Shown here piece by piece: positions 1 to 8,269 of a stretch of 64,000 bases of DNA. The stretch is from positions 186,001-250,000 of the forward strand of contig NZ_JADQDR010000007.1 in the NCBI RefSeq assembly GCF_015694705.1, read 5' to 3'. The position numbers and the translations under genes were made by a program. The notes under the pieces were generated by a model. The model made no database searches. It was not told where the DNA came from and saw nothing but the letters and a program-made list of their open reading frames with translations. This DNA comes from Pontibacter rufus. GTDB taxonomy: Bacteria > Bacteroidota > Bacteroidia > Cytophagales > Hymenobacteraceae. Each line of letters starts with the position of its first letter. The stretch's first letter is position 1.

Positions 1-881
1 CACAAATGCTCCCGATTCTGGAACTGGGCCTGCAACACGAACAGCAACATCAGGAACTGCTCCTTACCGACATCAAGTATATCCTGAGCACCAATCCGCT
101 GCTGCCGGTATACAAGCCGCAATCTTATCAGCCTGAAAACAAGGATGCGGGCAAGGCTGGATTTCTGGAAGTGCCCGGCGGCAGGTATACCATCGGCTAC
201 CAGGGAGCTGGCTTTAGCTTCGACAACGAACTGGGCGTACATGATGTGCTGGTAGAGGATTTCAGTATTATGAACCGGCTGGTAACCAATGGCGAGTACC
301 TGGAGTTTATGCAGGACGGCGGCTACAATAATTTCCGGCACTGGCTGGATGAAGGGCTGGCGCTGGTGCGCGCGCAGGGCCTCGAAGCACCGCTATATTG
401 GGTTAAGCAGGACGAAGTATGGCATCGTTTTACCATGCATGGCCTGGAGAAAGTAAACCTGAACGATCCGGTTTGTCACCTGAGCTTTTACGAAGCCGAT
501 GCTTTTGCCAACTGGGCAGGCAAGTGCCTGCTCACTGAGTTTGAATGGGAAGCAGCAGCACAGGTATATCCGCCCCAAAAGGGCAACTTTGTGGAGACGG
601 ATTTACTGGAGCCTGTTGCCGCCGACCCGGCGCAGGAAGGGCTGCAGCAACTGTATGGCGATGTATGGGAATGGACCTACAGCGCCTACCACCCGTATCC
701 GGGCTTTACCAAAGCGCCCGGCGCTATTGGCGAGTACAACGGCAAGTTTATGCTGAACCAGATGGTGCTGCGCGGCGGCTCCTGCGCTACGTCCCAAAGC
801 CACATCCGTACCACCTACCGCAACTTCTTTCACCCGGACAAACGCTGGCAGTATACCGGTATCCGGCTGGCCCAAAAATAA
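1..881 (+). CDS. egtB: Ergothioneine biosynthesis protein EgtB (5'-truncated by window edge)
   Basis: EgtB is the non-heme iron sulfoxide synthase that joins hercynine to a thiol (gamma-Glu-Cys or Cys) using O2. The frame is open to the window edge, so the true start lies upstream and roughly 90-150 N-terminal residues are missing compared with the usual length of about 380-440. Numbering from the first visible Met (base 6), the iron-binding HxxxHxE motif of the DinB_2 part is H11-x3-H15-x-E17. A formylglycine-enzyme-like (FGE-sulfatase) domain follows from about residue 50, with the typical GDVWEW segment and the C-terminal LRGGSC...RTTYRNF...GIRLA block. It lies 4 bp upstream of egtD, which fixes the pathway assignment. 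Confidence 0.93.
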   Translation, partial: QMLPILELGLQHEQQHQELLLTDIKYILSTNPLLPVYKPQSYQPENKDAGKAGFLEVPGGRYTIGYQGAGFSFDNELGVHDVLVEDFSIMNRLVTNGEYLEFMQDGGYNNFRHWLDEGLALVRAQGLEAPLYWVKQDEVWHRFTMHGLEKVNLNDPVCHLSFYEADAFANWAGKCLLTEFEWEAAAQVYPPQKGNFVETDLLEPVAADPAQEGLQQLYGDVWEWTYSAYHPYPGFTKAPGAIGEYNGKFMLNQMVLRGGSCATSQSHIRTTYRNFFHPDKRWQYTGIRLAQK

Positions 882-885
882 GAAA

Positions 886-1893
886 ATGGAAATAAACACG
901 GCTTTTCAATCAATGATAAACCTGAGCCAGAAGAAAAGCGGCGCCAGCGATACAGCAGCCTTTGCAACCGATGTAAACGATGGTCTGAGCCAGGATCAGA
1001 AATCACTCCCCTCCCGCTACTTTTACGACGGCGAGGGCAGCAGGCTTTTCCAGGAGATAATGGAACTGCCGGAATACTACCTGACACGCGCTGAATATGA
1101 AGTGCTGACTGAAAACAAAGAAGCAATAGCCAGGGAATTTGCCGGCGCTGGCTTTTTTCACCTCATTGATCTGGGTGCAGGCGATGCGCTGAAAACAAAA
1201 ATTCTGCTGCAGCAACTCACTGTTCAGCAAAGTGCTTTCAGCTATATACCCGTAGATATTTCAGGCGATATCCTGCAGCAGCTCAGTGGCAGCCTGCAAA
1301 CCGAAATGCCTGCTCTAAGTATGCAGGCCGTTGTAGGCGAATATTCTAAAGCGTTGGAATGGCTCCAGGCAAATAAGTCCGGCCGCAAAGTTGTTCTGTT
1401 CCTGGGCTCCAATATTGGTAATTTTAAAGCTGATGAAAGCAGGAACTTTTTGTGCAGTGTGCGGGCTTACCTGCAGCCCGGCGACAAACTGCTCATGGGC
1501 ATCGATCTGCGCAAAGACCCCGACGTGATACTGCGCGCTTACGATGATGCTGCCGGCGTAACCGCCGCGTTTAACCTTAACCTCCTGCGCCGCATTAACC
1601 GGGAGCTGGGCGGCAATTTTGACCTGGATCAGTTTCGCCATTATGCGCTGTATAACCCGCAGGACGGTGTGATGCGCAGCTACCTGGTCAGCAAAAAAGA
1701 GCAGGAAGTATACATCCGCGATCTGCAGAAGTCCTTTCATTTCGCTGCCTGGGAAACCATACATACCGAAAACTCGCACAAGTATACGCTGCCACAGGTA
1801 CAGGATTTAGGCATGGCCTGCGGCTTTACACTGCAAACCGTTTTTCAGGATAAAAACAAGCGTTTTGCCGATGTGCTGTTCTCTGTAGATTGA
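886..1893 (+). CDS. egtD: L-histidine N-alpha-methyltransferase EgtD
   Basis: This enzyme trimethylates the alpha-amino group of histidine with S-adenosylmethionine to give hercynine, the first step of ergothioneine synthesis. The 335-residue length is normal for the family. Family landmarks are the LPSRYFYD-GEGSRLF stretch (residues 41-55), the ELPEYYLTRAEYEVL segment, and the SAM motif LIDLGAGD at 93-100. The conserved lid region around VVLFLGSNIGNF also fits EgtD. The ATG at 886 follows the egtB stop by 4 bp and the gene ends 3 bp before the next ATG, so the three genes are very probably one transcript. Confidence 0.95.
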   Translation: MEINTAFQSMINLSQKKSGASDTAAFATDVNDGLSQDQKSLPSRYFYDGEGSRLFQEIMELPEYYLTRAEYEVLTENKEAIAREFAGAGFFHLIDLGAGDALKTKILLQQLTVQQSAFSYIPVDISGDILQQLSGSLQTEMPALSMQAVVGEYSKALEWLQANKSGRKVVLFLGSNIGNFKADESRNFLCSVRAYLQPGDKLLMGIDLRKDPDVILRAYDDAAGVTAAFNLNLLRRINRELGGNFDLDQFRHYALYNPQDGVMRSYLVSKKEQEVYIRDLQKSFHFAAWETIHTENSHKYTLPQVQDLGMACGFTLQTVFQDKNKRFADVLFSVD

Positions 1894-1896
1894 ACT

Positions 1897-3030
1897 ATGA
1901 AACAAAGTATAAGTAACCCTAAAGCATACATTACCCTTGCCACCGGCAGCAGCTATTTCGATAGCCCCGACGCGGCCATCGATGCCGCCATTGCAGCGCT
2001 TAAAGCAGGCAAAACATACTATGGCCCTGCTGAAGGTTTGGAAGCATTGCGCCAGGCTGTTGCCAACAGGTATGATTCGGAACAAGGTATAACCATATTG
2101 CCGGAGCAGGTGCTGATTACGCCCGGCAGCAAGCAAGCGCTTTTCAACCTGTTCACGGTGCTGCTGCGTGCAGGCGATGAAGTGGTGATTCCGGCGCCTG
2201 CCTGGTTCGGGTTTCAGGAGTTGCTGAAGTATAGCAAGGGCAAAAGTGTTACCCTGCAGACGCATCTGGCGGAGGGGTATGCAATCACGCCAGACGCGCT
2301 CTGCCGCACGTTAAACGAGCGCAGCCGTATACTTATATTAACCAATCCCGGCAACCCCACGGGCCGCGTATACCGCAAAGCCGAACTGGAGGCGCTGCTG
2401 GAAGTGGTAAATGAGTTTCCGGACCTTTATGTGATTTCAGATGAAATATATGACTTTGTTACTTACGGCCAGCCTGTTACTTCTATCTTTTCCTGCGAAA
2501 GGGCGCCGGCAGAAAGAACCTTCGTTGTAAATGGTTTTTCCAAATCGTTTGCCATGTCAGGCTGGCGGCTGGGTTACCTGGCAGGCCCGCAGGAACTGAT
2601 AAAACAATGTATTGATTTCCAGTCGGCCACGCTGGCGGGTGTCAGTGTTTTTTTGCAGGATGCCGCACTGGCTACCCTGCAAAACCGCGATAAAGCTCTC
2701 CTGCCTATGCTGGATGTCTTGCAGGCGCACCGCGGCCTGATGCGGCAGGGATTGGATGCTATTCCGGAGGTGCGTTATTACCTGCCGGATGGCGCTTACT
2801 ATTTCTTTCTTGATTTCAGCTATTACATAGGCCGCACCACGCCGGACGGAGAAACCATCAGTACTAGTATGGATTTGTTCCGCTACCTGCGGGAGCAGTA
2901 CAACCTTGAACTGGCACCCGGTGACAACTTTGGCGCGCCCGGCTACGCCCGTATGTCGTTTGCAGTAGAAAAATCTGTGCTCCAGCAAGCTCTGCAAAGG
3001 CTGAAAGAGGCGTTGGCGCGCCTGCGCTGA
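1897..3030 (+). CDS. PLP-dependent class I aminotransferase-like enzyme, third gene of the egt cluster
   Basis: This is a fold-type I PLP enzyme of 377 residues that resembles aspartate/aromatic aminotransferases. Visible landmarks are the NPGNPTG loop (150-156), the cofactor-contacting Asp in SDEIY (182), and the Schiff-base Lys216 in GFSKSFAMSGWRLGY. Its ATG is 3 bp after the egtD stop, so it is co-transcribed with egtB and egtD. Ergothioneine synthesis needs a PLP C-S lyase (EgtE) to cleave the sulfoxide, and this gene is the obvious positional candidate. However, its sequence is aminotransferase class I-like rather than the class V-like type of mycobacterial EgtE. The EgtE role is inference; a plain amino-acid aminotransferase remains possible. 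Confidence 0.85.
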   Translation: MKQSISNPKAYITLATGSSYFDSPDAAIDAAIAALKAGKTYYGPAEGLEALRQAVANRYDSEQGITILPEQVLITPGSKQALFNLFTVLLRAGDEVVIPAPAWFGFQELLKYSKGKSVTLQTHLAEGYAITPDALCRTLNERSRILILTNPGNPTGRVYRKAELEALLEVVNEFPDLYVISDEIYDFVTYGQPVTSIFSCERAPAERTFVVNGFSKSFAMSGWRLGYLAGPQELIKQCIDFQSATLAGVSVFLQDAALATLQNRDKALLPMLDVLQAHRGLMRQGLDAIPEVRYYLPDGAYYFFLDFSYYIGRTTPDGETISTSMDLFRYLREQYNLELAPGDNFGAPGYARMSFAVEKSVLQQALQRLKEALARLR

Positions 3031-3485
3031 TGGATTCTATACTACTTTTTTCAGGCTGTTTCTGGTCACCGATTTATTGTTTCGTGTAATACTTTATCCA
3101 AGCACTTCTGGCCTCCCCTTTTCCAATGCTATGATGAGAACGCAAGTATAAAATGCGTTTTTGAACGTTTCCCTGCTTCAAGCTTTCAGCTTGGAGTATA
3201 AATGAGGCCAGTTTTCAACTGGTGGTATTGTTCAGAATAACTTTCGCCAGTTGAAAACTGGCCCTAAGATAAGCTCCAAGTTGAAAACTTGAAGCAGGGG
3301 AAAACTTATTCTCGTATTGTAGCATTAGAAAAAAGGAGAACTTACACCCCTGCTATACTATTCTTTCCATCGTTCTTCTGCTATGAAAGCGGAAGAGAAG
3401 GAGTCTCTACATCAATCCAATATCCAGCTGCTTTCTTCTCCTTTATTTTTGTACCTTTGCGGGCCAATTCTGAAGCTCTTTCCTG
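3031..3485. other. Intergenic region with a large inverted repeat
   Basis: This is a 455-bp gap between the egt cluster and the MATE gene, without a credible gene. A 65-codon open frame at 3289-3486 has no family features and overlaps the repeat. The main content is the compound palindromic repeat at 3171-3300. Copies of AGTATAAA lie at about 3145 and 3194. Confidence 0.7.
3171..3300. repeat. REP-like compound inverted repeat
   Basis: Two nested pairs of arms face each other. 3171-3196 pairs with 3273-3300 (consensus CCCTGCTTCAAG...CTTGGAG, a few mismatches). 3206-3222 pairs exactly with 3247-3263 (GGCCAGTTTTCAACTGG and its complement). Each module is also a small hairpin with 6-bp arms and a 3-nt loop (CCAGTT-TTC-AACTGG, CAAGTT-GAA-AACTTG). 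The architecture matches REP/REPIN-type non-autonomous repeats. No transposase is adjacent. Confidence 0.75.
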
Positions 3486-4838
3486 ATGAATACCCTTAGT
3501 TACAAACAACACTTCTCCAGAAATTTTTCGCTGGCTTACCCGGTGGTGCTGAGCCAGTTGGGGCATATTATGGTAAGTGTGTTTGACAGCCTGATGGTGG
3601 GCCAGACCGGAACCATACCGCTGGCTGCTGCCTCTCTTGGCAATAGTATGTTTACGGTGGTGCTGGTTTTCGGACTGGGAGTTTCTTATAGCATTACACC
3701 CCTGATTGCTGCCGCCGATGGCCGTCGCAACTATACCCGTATCTCCCTGCTGCTCCTCAACGGGCTCGTCTCAAATGTATTGCTGGGGGTTTTGCTATTT
3801 ATTGCCGGTTATTTTCTGTCGCCTTACATTACGCTGCTCAACCAGCCCCAGGAAGTGGTAACACTGGCTATTCCGTACATCAACATCCTGTTCCTGTCGA
3901 TGGTGCCGCTGATGGTATTTCAGGCATTCCGGCAGTTTGCCGAAGGTTTGTCGCTCACGAAACAGGCCATGTATATTTCCATCATTGCCAACAGCCTCAA
4001 CATTGTGCTCAACTACATCTTTATCTGGGGAAAGCTGGGCTTGCCCGCCATGGGGCTGGCGGGCGCCGGCTGGGCTACCTTTATTTCGCGGGTAGTGATG
4101 GCGCTGATGATGGGCGGCTGGGTGCTTTACAGCAAGCGTTTTGTCGTTTTCCGCCATTTTATACGCCTGCGGCATCTTTCTTTCATCCACATGTACCGCA
4201 TTTACAGGCTGGGGCTGCCTATCTCAGTGCAGATGCTTTTCGAAATGGGCGCTTTCGGTTTTTCTGCTATCATGATTGGCTGGCTGGGTGCCAAGCAACT
4301 GGCGGCCCATCAAATTGCTATCAACGTGGCTTCTGTAACCTACATGATGGCCAGTGGTATTGCGGCCGCGGCCACCATACGGGTGGGCAACCAGAAGGGC
4401 CTCGGCAATTACCACGACATGCGCATGGCGGGCTACACCAGCTTTACCATGGGCACCCTGTTTATGCTGGGCAGCGGCCTGCTAATGGTTCTGGGCAACA
4501 GGCTAATACCAATGCTGTATATCGATGATCCGGAGGTAATACACATTGCTGCCGGGCTGCTGATCATCGCGGCGCTTTTCCAGATTTCGGATGGTGTGCA
4601 GGTGGTGGGCCTGGGCGCCCTGCGCGGGCTGGAAGACGTGCGTGTCCCCAGTATGATTTCCCTGCTGGCTTACTGGGTCATCGGGTTGCCGGTAGGGTAT
4701 CTGCTCTGTTTTAAAGCAGGCTTTGGTGTAACAGGTATCTGGACGGGTTTGCTGGTGGGCTTATCGGTAGCTGCCCTTCTTCTCTTCCTTCGCTTCAAAG
4801 GTCTAAGCAACCGATACAGAAAACTCCACTTATCATAA
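3486..4838 (+). CDS. MATE family efflux transporter
   Basis: The product is a 450-residue integral membrane protein, the normal length for multidrug and toxic-compound extrusion (MATE/NorM) transporters, which expel cationic or organic compounds in exchange for Na+ or H+. Twelve hydrophobic segments can be traced. The N-terminal LAYPVVLSQLGHIMVSVFDSLMVGQ and the mid-protein GLPISVQMLFEMGAFGFSAIMIGWLG are the paired, related segments typical of the two six-helix halves. The start is the ATG at 3486. It is convergent with the FAD/Rieske gene and shares a bidirectional terminator with it. The substrate cannot be told from sequence. Confidence 0.93.
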   Translation: MNTLSYKQHFSRNFSLAYPVVLSQLGHIMVSVFDSLMVGQTGTIPLAAASLGNSMFTVVLVFGLGVSYSITPLIAAADGRRNYTRISLLLLNGLVSNVLLGVLLFIAGYFLSPYITLLNQPQEVVTLAIPYINILFLSMVPLMVFQAFRQFAEGLSLTKQAMYISIIANSLNIVLNYIFIWGKLGLPAMGLAGAGWATFISRVVMALMMGGWVLYSKRFVVFRHFIRLRHLSFIHMYRIYRLGLPISVQMLFEMGAFGFSAIMIGWLGAKQLAAHQIAINVASVTYMMASGIAAAATIRVGNQKGLGNYHDMRMAGYTSFTMGTLFMLGSGLLMVLGNRLIPMLYIDDPEVIHIAAGLLIIAALFQISDGVQVVGLGALRGLEDVRVPSMISLLAYWVIGLPVGYLLCFKAGFGVTGIWTGLLVGLSVAALLLFLRFKGLSNRYRKLHLS

Positions 4839-4857
4839 TATATCAACCAAAGAACAA

Positions 4858-4894
4858 GAAAAGCCCCGGCTATAAAGTATAGCAGGGGCTTTTC
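4858..4894. terminator. Bidirectional rho-independent terminator
   Basis: The hairpin AAAAGCCCC...GGGGCTTTT carries an inner GGCTATA/TATAGC stem, with A-run and T-run on opposite sides. It separates the convergent MATE and FAD/Rieske genes, so it can serve both. Confidence 0.9.
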
Positions 4895-4916
4895 TGTCTT
4901 TATGATAAATAAGAAT

Positions 4917-6458
4917 TTAAATAGGGCCTAAATCCTTAATGGCCGGGCCTGTAACCACTTTCCCGTATGGATCAAAGCGGGAACCGTGGCACGGACAATC
5001 CCAGGAACTTTCGACATTGTTCCAGTTCACGATACAACCCATGTGGGTACACACCGCCGAACACTGATGCCTGTTGCCCTCCTGATCGCAGTATACGGCA
5101 ATCTTCTTCATGCCATCACGCATAATTCTGCCAGTGCCCGGCATTACCTCCATCATATCGTCCACCTCGCCGGGGGTCACATAATCCTTCATCTGGGCCG
5201 CCACATTCAGATTTGTTTTCAGGTACTGGCCAGCCGATTTAAGCGGGCTTCTGCCGGGGTCGTAAATTTTTGCCCAGGGGTTTGGCCGTCCCATAATCAG
5301 GTCTGTCAGCAGCATACCGGCAATGGTGCCGTGCGTCATGCCATGGCCGGAGTCGCCTGTAGCGATGTATACATTATCCGTGTCGCCGGGATTGCGTCCG
5401 ATATAAGCCAGGCTATCAACAGGTTCCATCACCTGTCCCGACCAACGATACAATACATCCTGCGCCATCGGGAATTTGAGCCGCGTCCAGCGTTCCAGAT
5501 CCAGAAAATGGCTGGCTGTATTATCTTCCTGCCCTGTTTTATGGTCTGCGCCGCCTACAATCATCAGGTCATACTTAGGCCCGGTTCCATCTTCCGCTAC
5601 ATCGCTCCGCATGAGTCTGACGTAGTGGTACGGATCATCCATGTCCCAGTACAAAGCGTCGGGTACGGAGCCGGCAGGCACCGCTACGCCAAGCGCATAC
5701 GTACGGTAAGGTGCCTGCTTGGTATGAATGGTTACTTTATCGTTTACAGGTGTGTTGGTGGCTACCACCAGGTGGTTTGCCGAAACTGCGTGTCCGTCGG
5801 CGGTGACCACGGTTGCAACAGGCCCGGACTGAAATTCTTTTGCCGGAGAATCAGTGTATATCTCGCCCCCCAAATCTAAAAAGGCCTTAGCCAGGCCAGA
5901 GAGGTATTTGGCTGGATGGAAACGCCCCTGGTTCGGAAAGTGCAGCGTAGGCAGTGCGGTCAGCGTTTCGACCGGGCAATCTTTGCGAAGCACCACATCG
6001 CGCCAGCCAATTTGCTGCACGGCTTCCAGTTCCTTCAGTATTTCTTCTTCCTGCTGCCGGTTGTTGGCAAAAAGGTAGCCATCCACCCGGCTGAAATCGC
6101 AATCTATGTTCTCAGCTTTGGCCAGTTCTTCTATCTTGTCGATGGCGCTGCCGTGGCTCTGGCAGGCCAGCCGGGCACCCTCTTTCCCGAACAAGTTTAT
6201 CAGGTGCGGGTACCCATCGTCCAGGGCGTTGGACAGGTGCGCAGTGGTGCGGGTGGTTTCGCCGGCACCAATGGTTTTGGCTTCCAGCACAATTACTTTT
6301 TTGCCTTCTTTCGCCAGCAGGTAGGCTGTTGTAATACCCGCTATCCCCGCTCCCACGACGCATACATCACAGGTAAGGTTTTCGCGCAGGGGACTGGTAA
6401 CAGGCATGCTTACTTCCTGATCCCAGACAGGAAAAGTTGCTCCGGATTCTTTTTTCAT
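4917..6458 (-). CDS. FAD-dependent oxidoreductase with C-terminal Rieske [2Fe-2S] domain
   Basis: This 513-residue fusion has a DAO-type FAD domain at the N-terminus (dinucleotide motif VVGAGIAGITTAYLLAKEG at about 33-51, then ARTE-like GAGETTRTTAHLS). A Rieske domain covers the last 70 or so residues, with ligand motifs CTHMGC and CPCHGSRF. The FAD part resembles glycine/D-amino-acid oxidases. Such fusions are widespread in soil and aquatic bacteria, but their substrate is generally unknown. The Rieske cluster would pass electrons from the flavin to an unknown acceptor. No signal peptide is apparent, so a cytoplasmic location is likely. Confidence 0.93.
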   Translation of the reverse strand: MKKESGATFPVWDQEVSMPVTSPLRENLTCDVCVVGAGIAGITTAYLLAKEGKKVIVLEAKTIGAGETTRTTAHLSNALDDGYPHLINLFGKEGARLACQSHGSAIDKIEELAKAENIDCDFSRVDGYLFANNRQQEEEILKELEAVQQIGWRDVVLRKDCPVETLTALPTLHFPNQGRFHPAKYLSGLAKAFLDLGGEIYTDSPAKEFQSGPVATVVTADGHAVSANHLVVATNTPVNDKVTIHTKQAPYRTYALGVAVPAGSVPDALYWDMDDPYHYVRLMRSDVAEDGTGPKYDLMIVGGADHKTGQEDNTASHFLDLERWTRLKFPMAQDVLYRWSGQVMEPVDSLAYIGRNPGDTDNVYIATGDSGHGMTHGTIAGMLLTDLIMGRPNPWAKIYDPGRSPLKSAGQYLKTNLNVAAQMKDYVTPGEVDDMMEVMPGTGRIMRDGMKKIAVYCDQEGNRHQCSAVCTHMGCIVNWNNVESSWDCPCHGSRFDPYGKVVTGPAIKDLGPI

Positions 6459-6766
6459 AGTTTCAGTTTTAGCACTTAATGCAGTTAGGGGCGTTGGCTG
6501 CCATCAGGCAGACCTCCTGCATAGGATTACGGTGTGGTGTGGCTTATGTTTCTGAGGCGGAATTTTGGCGTGGTATGAAGTATAAATAGAAAGTGCTATA
6601 TTGGCTGTAAATAAGATATGTTAAGAACTGAATAACTTTAAAGATTATATACATAGTGCAGGTAGCAGGAGTAGTTTCTGCTACCTGGTAGTTGTAAGCA
6701 AGCCTTAAAATATAGAGTACCACTAAGTAGAAATTTGATTCATAACTAGAAAGGGAACAGTATATT
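6459..6766. other. Intergenic boundary between backbone and Argonaute cassette
   Basis: This 308-bp gap lies between the divergent FAD/Rieske and SMEK-APAZ genes. No gene is visible. Base composition turns markedly AT-rich from about 6560. The right half holds the attC-like hairpin at 6651-6699 that marks the left end of the Argonaute cassette. Confidence 0.7.
6651..6699 (+). other. attC-like half site at the left end of the Argonaute cassette
   Basis: ACATAGTGCAG (6651-6661) runs into a perfect 10-bp hairpin, CAGGTAGCAG (6659-6668) with CTGCTACCTG (6678-6687). Three bases later comes GTTGTAAGC (6691-6699). The layout of inner stem, short spacer and GTTRRRY-like core is that of the 3' half of an attC site. 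The 9-mer at 6691 is the exact reverse complement of GCTTACAAC at 9807, downstream of the Argonaute gene. The 11-mer at 6651 recurs at 30694. Confidence 0.65.
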
Positions 6767-8269
6767 TTGAACAGAATCGATTATATAAGCAAGATAACTT
6801 CTTACGCAGCTAGATTTGTTTTAGAAGTTGAAGGCTTTAATGCCATAGGAAACTACCATATCAATATACATGCGGAAAGCTTTTTGGTTCCTGTTCTCAA
6901 TGAAGTTCTAGGCTTGCAACTTGAAAATCTCAATACGAGCCAAAGAAAAAATTTTCCTGCAATTGATTTAGCCGATTTTAAGAACAGAGTTGCCATTCAG
7001 GTAACATCAACCAGCAGTCTTGATAAAATAAAGTCCACTCTTGAAACTTTCGGTCGGCATAACTTACACCAGCAATTCGATGTTTTGTTTATTTATGTCA
7101 TTACCGAAAAACGCGGACAATACAATGAAGCTAAAATTGCAGAGGTAATTCCAGAAGGCTTTTCATTCATCGCAGAAGAACACATCATTGATAAAGATTC
7201 CATCCTACAAAAGATAAACGCAATTTCGGCCACTCCAAAATTGCTGAACATTTCAAAATTGTATGAACACGAATTTTCAGATGTTCAAATAGAACAAAGA
7301 AAGAAGAAGTTTGAAAGCGGATATTTAAACAGTGAGCCTGAAAACATCTGCCCAAATATGGTGAGAATTTCATTTCCATCTCATCTTTACAAGGCGAACT
7401 TGAATATTGATGAAGAAAATATCACGGCAAATCTCAACAGTTATTTAATATCAATTGGTAAAAGAGAAGTTAAAAAATTAAAGCCAGCTAAACTGGTACA
7501 ACGTGCATTGAGGGAAAATAATGCAATGTCATCCGATTGGATACTTCATGAAAACTGGCTTTATACTTTTAGAGATTTAACTAAGTATAATGAGCCTTTC
7601 AGAAAGATAATTGACTTGGGTACAATTACTCTATTGGATTGCGCTGAGCTTTATGACCAAAATGAGGCTTACAATAGAGTGTTTAAAAATTTATTGCGCA
7701 ATACTTTAATGCAGTTGTGCCATAAAAAGGGCATTCAATGGTATGCGCCTCGTAGTACATTCCGTTTTGCAAACTCCAGACCTCCCAAGGTTAAACAAAT
7801 ACGTTGGAAGGGAAAAAAAGAATCAACAAAGACTGTCATTTTCGAAATGATAAATAAAAAAGAAGGTCATGTAATTTGTTATCGCAGCCTTGCATTTAAA
7901 GCATCATTTCTAAATTTTGACACTGATTGGTACATGGTAATAAACCCGACTTGGAGCTTTACAAATCCAGGCGGTTATCATGAAAGCCGTTTTGAATCTG
8001 CCTACATGTCTGGTATAAAACGTCTAGAAAACAATAATTCTGTTTTTAACTATTTTAGATTCTTTTCTTATTACTTGGCTTATACTGACCTCTTTACTCC
8101 TGAATTTCCATACCTCAAATTGCATACTCCTGAGCCTATAAGCATGTCACCTAGTTTGAAGGAAGCAAAATGGAAACCTGTAAAAGTTAATGAAAAGGAC
8201 ATAGATGCTCCTTTAACTGACTTACAAGCTGACACCGAACTTGAGGATATAAAACTTTTTGAAGAATGA
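6767..8269 (+). CDS. SMEK-APAZ protein, effector partner of short Argonaute
   Basis: The product has 500 residues in two parts. Residues 1 to about 150 form an SMEK-type PD-(D/E)XK-like nuclease domain, with E37, the PAIDLAD strand (D67, D70), then AIQVTSTSS and K87. Q78-x-T80 stands where a classical E-x-K would be. Residues from about 190 to 470 match the APAZ domain that substitutes for the N and PAZ domains of short Argonautes, with the late block CYRSLAFKASF...WYMVINPTWSFTN and a following KRLENNN motif. Such proteins form a complex with short pAgo and act as the killing effector once the guide finds target nucleic acid. The start is TTG at 6767, and the gene overlaps pAgo by 4 bp (ATGA). 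The nuclease activity is inferred. Confidence 0.85.
   Translation: MNRIDYISKITSYAARFVLEVEGFNAIGNYHINIHAESFLVPVLNEVLGLQLENLNTSQRKNFPAIDLADFKNRVAIQVTSTSSLDKIKSTLETFGRHNLHQQFDVLFIYVITEKRGQYNEAKIAEVIPEGFSFIAEEHIIDKDSILQKINAISATPKLLNISKLYEHEFSDVQIEQRKKKFESGYLNSEPENICPNMVRISFPSHLYKANLNIDEENITANLNSYLISIGKREVKKLKPAKLVQRALRENNAMSSDWILHENWLYTFRDLTKYNEPFRKIIDLGTITLLDCAELYDQNEAYNRVFKNLLRNTLMQLCHKKGIQWYAPRSTFRFANSRPPKVKQIRWKGKKESTKTVIFEMINKKEGHVICYRSLAFKASFLNFDTDWYMVINPTWSFTNPGGYHESRFESAYMSGIKRLENNNSVFNYFRFFSYYLAYTDLFTPEFPYLKLHTPEPISMSPSLKEAKWKPVKVNEKDIDAPLTDLQADTELEDIKLFEE

Noticed and set aside
3171-3300. Reading the large inverted repeat as an IS or CRISPR
   Set aside because: No transposase, no target-site duplication seen and no regularly spaced identical repeats; REP-like is the better description.
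3289-3486. 65-codon open frame upstream of the MATE gene
   Set aside because: It starts inside the inverted repeat and ends at the MATE start codon with no similarity; treated as chance.
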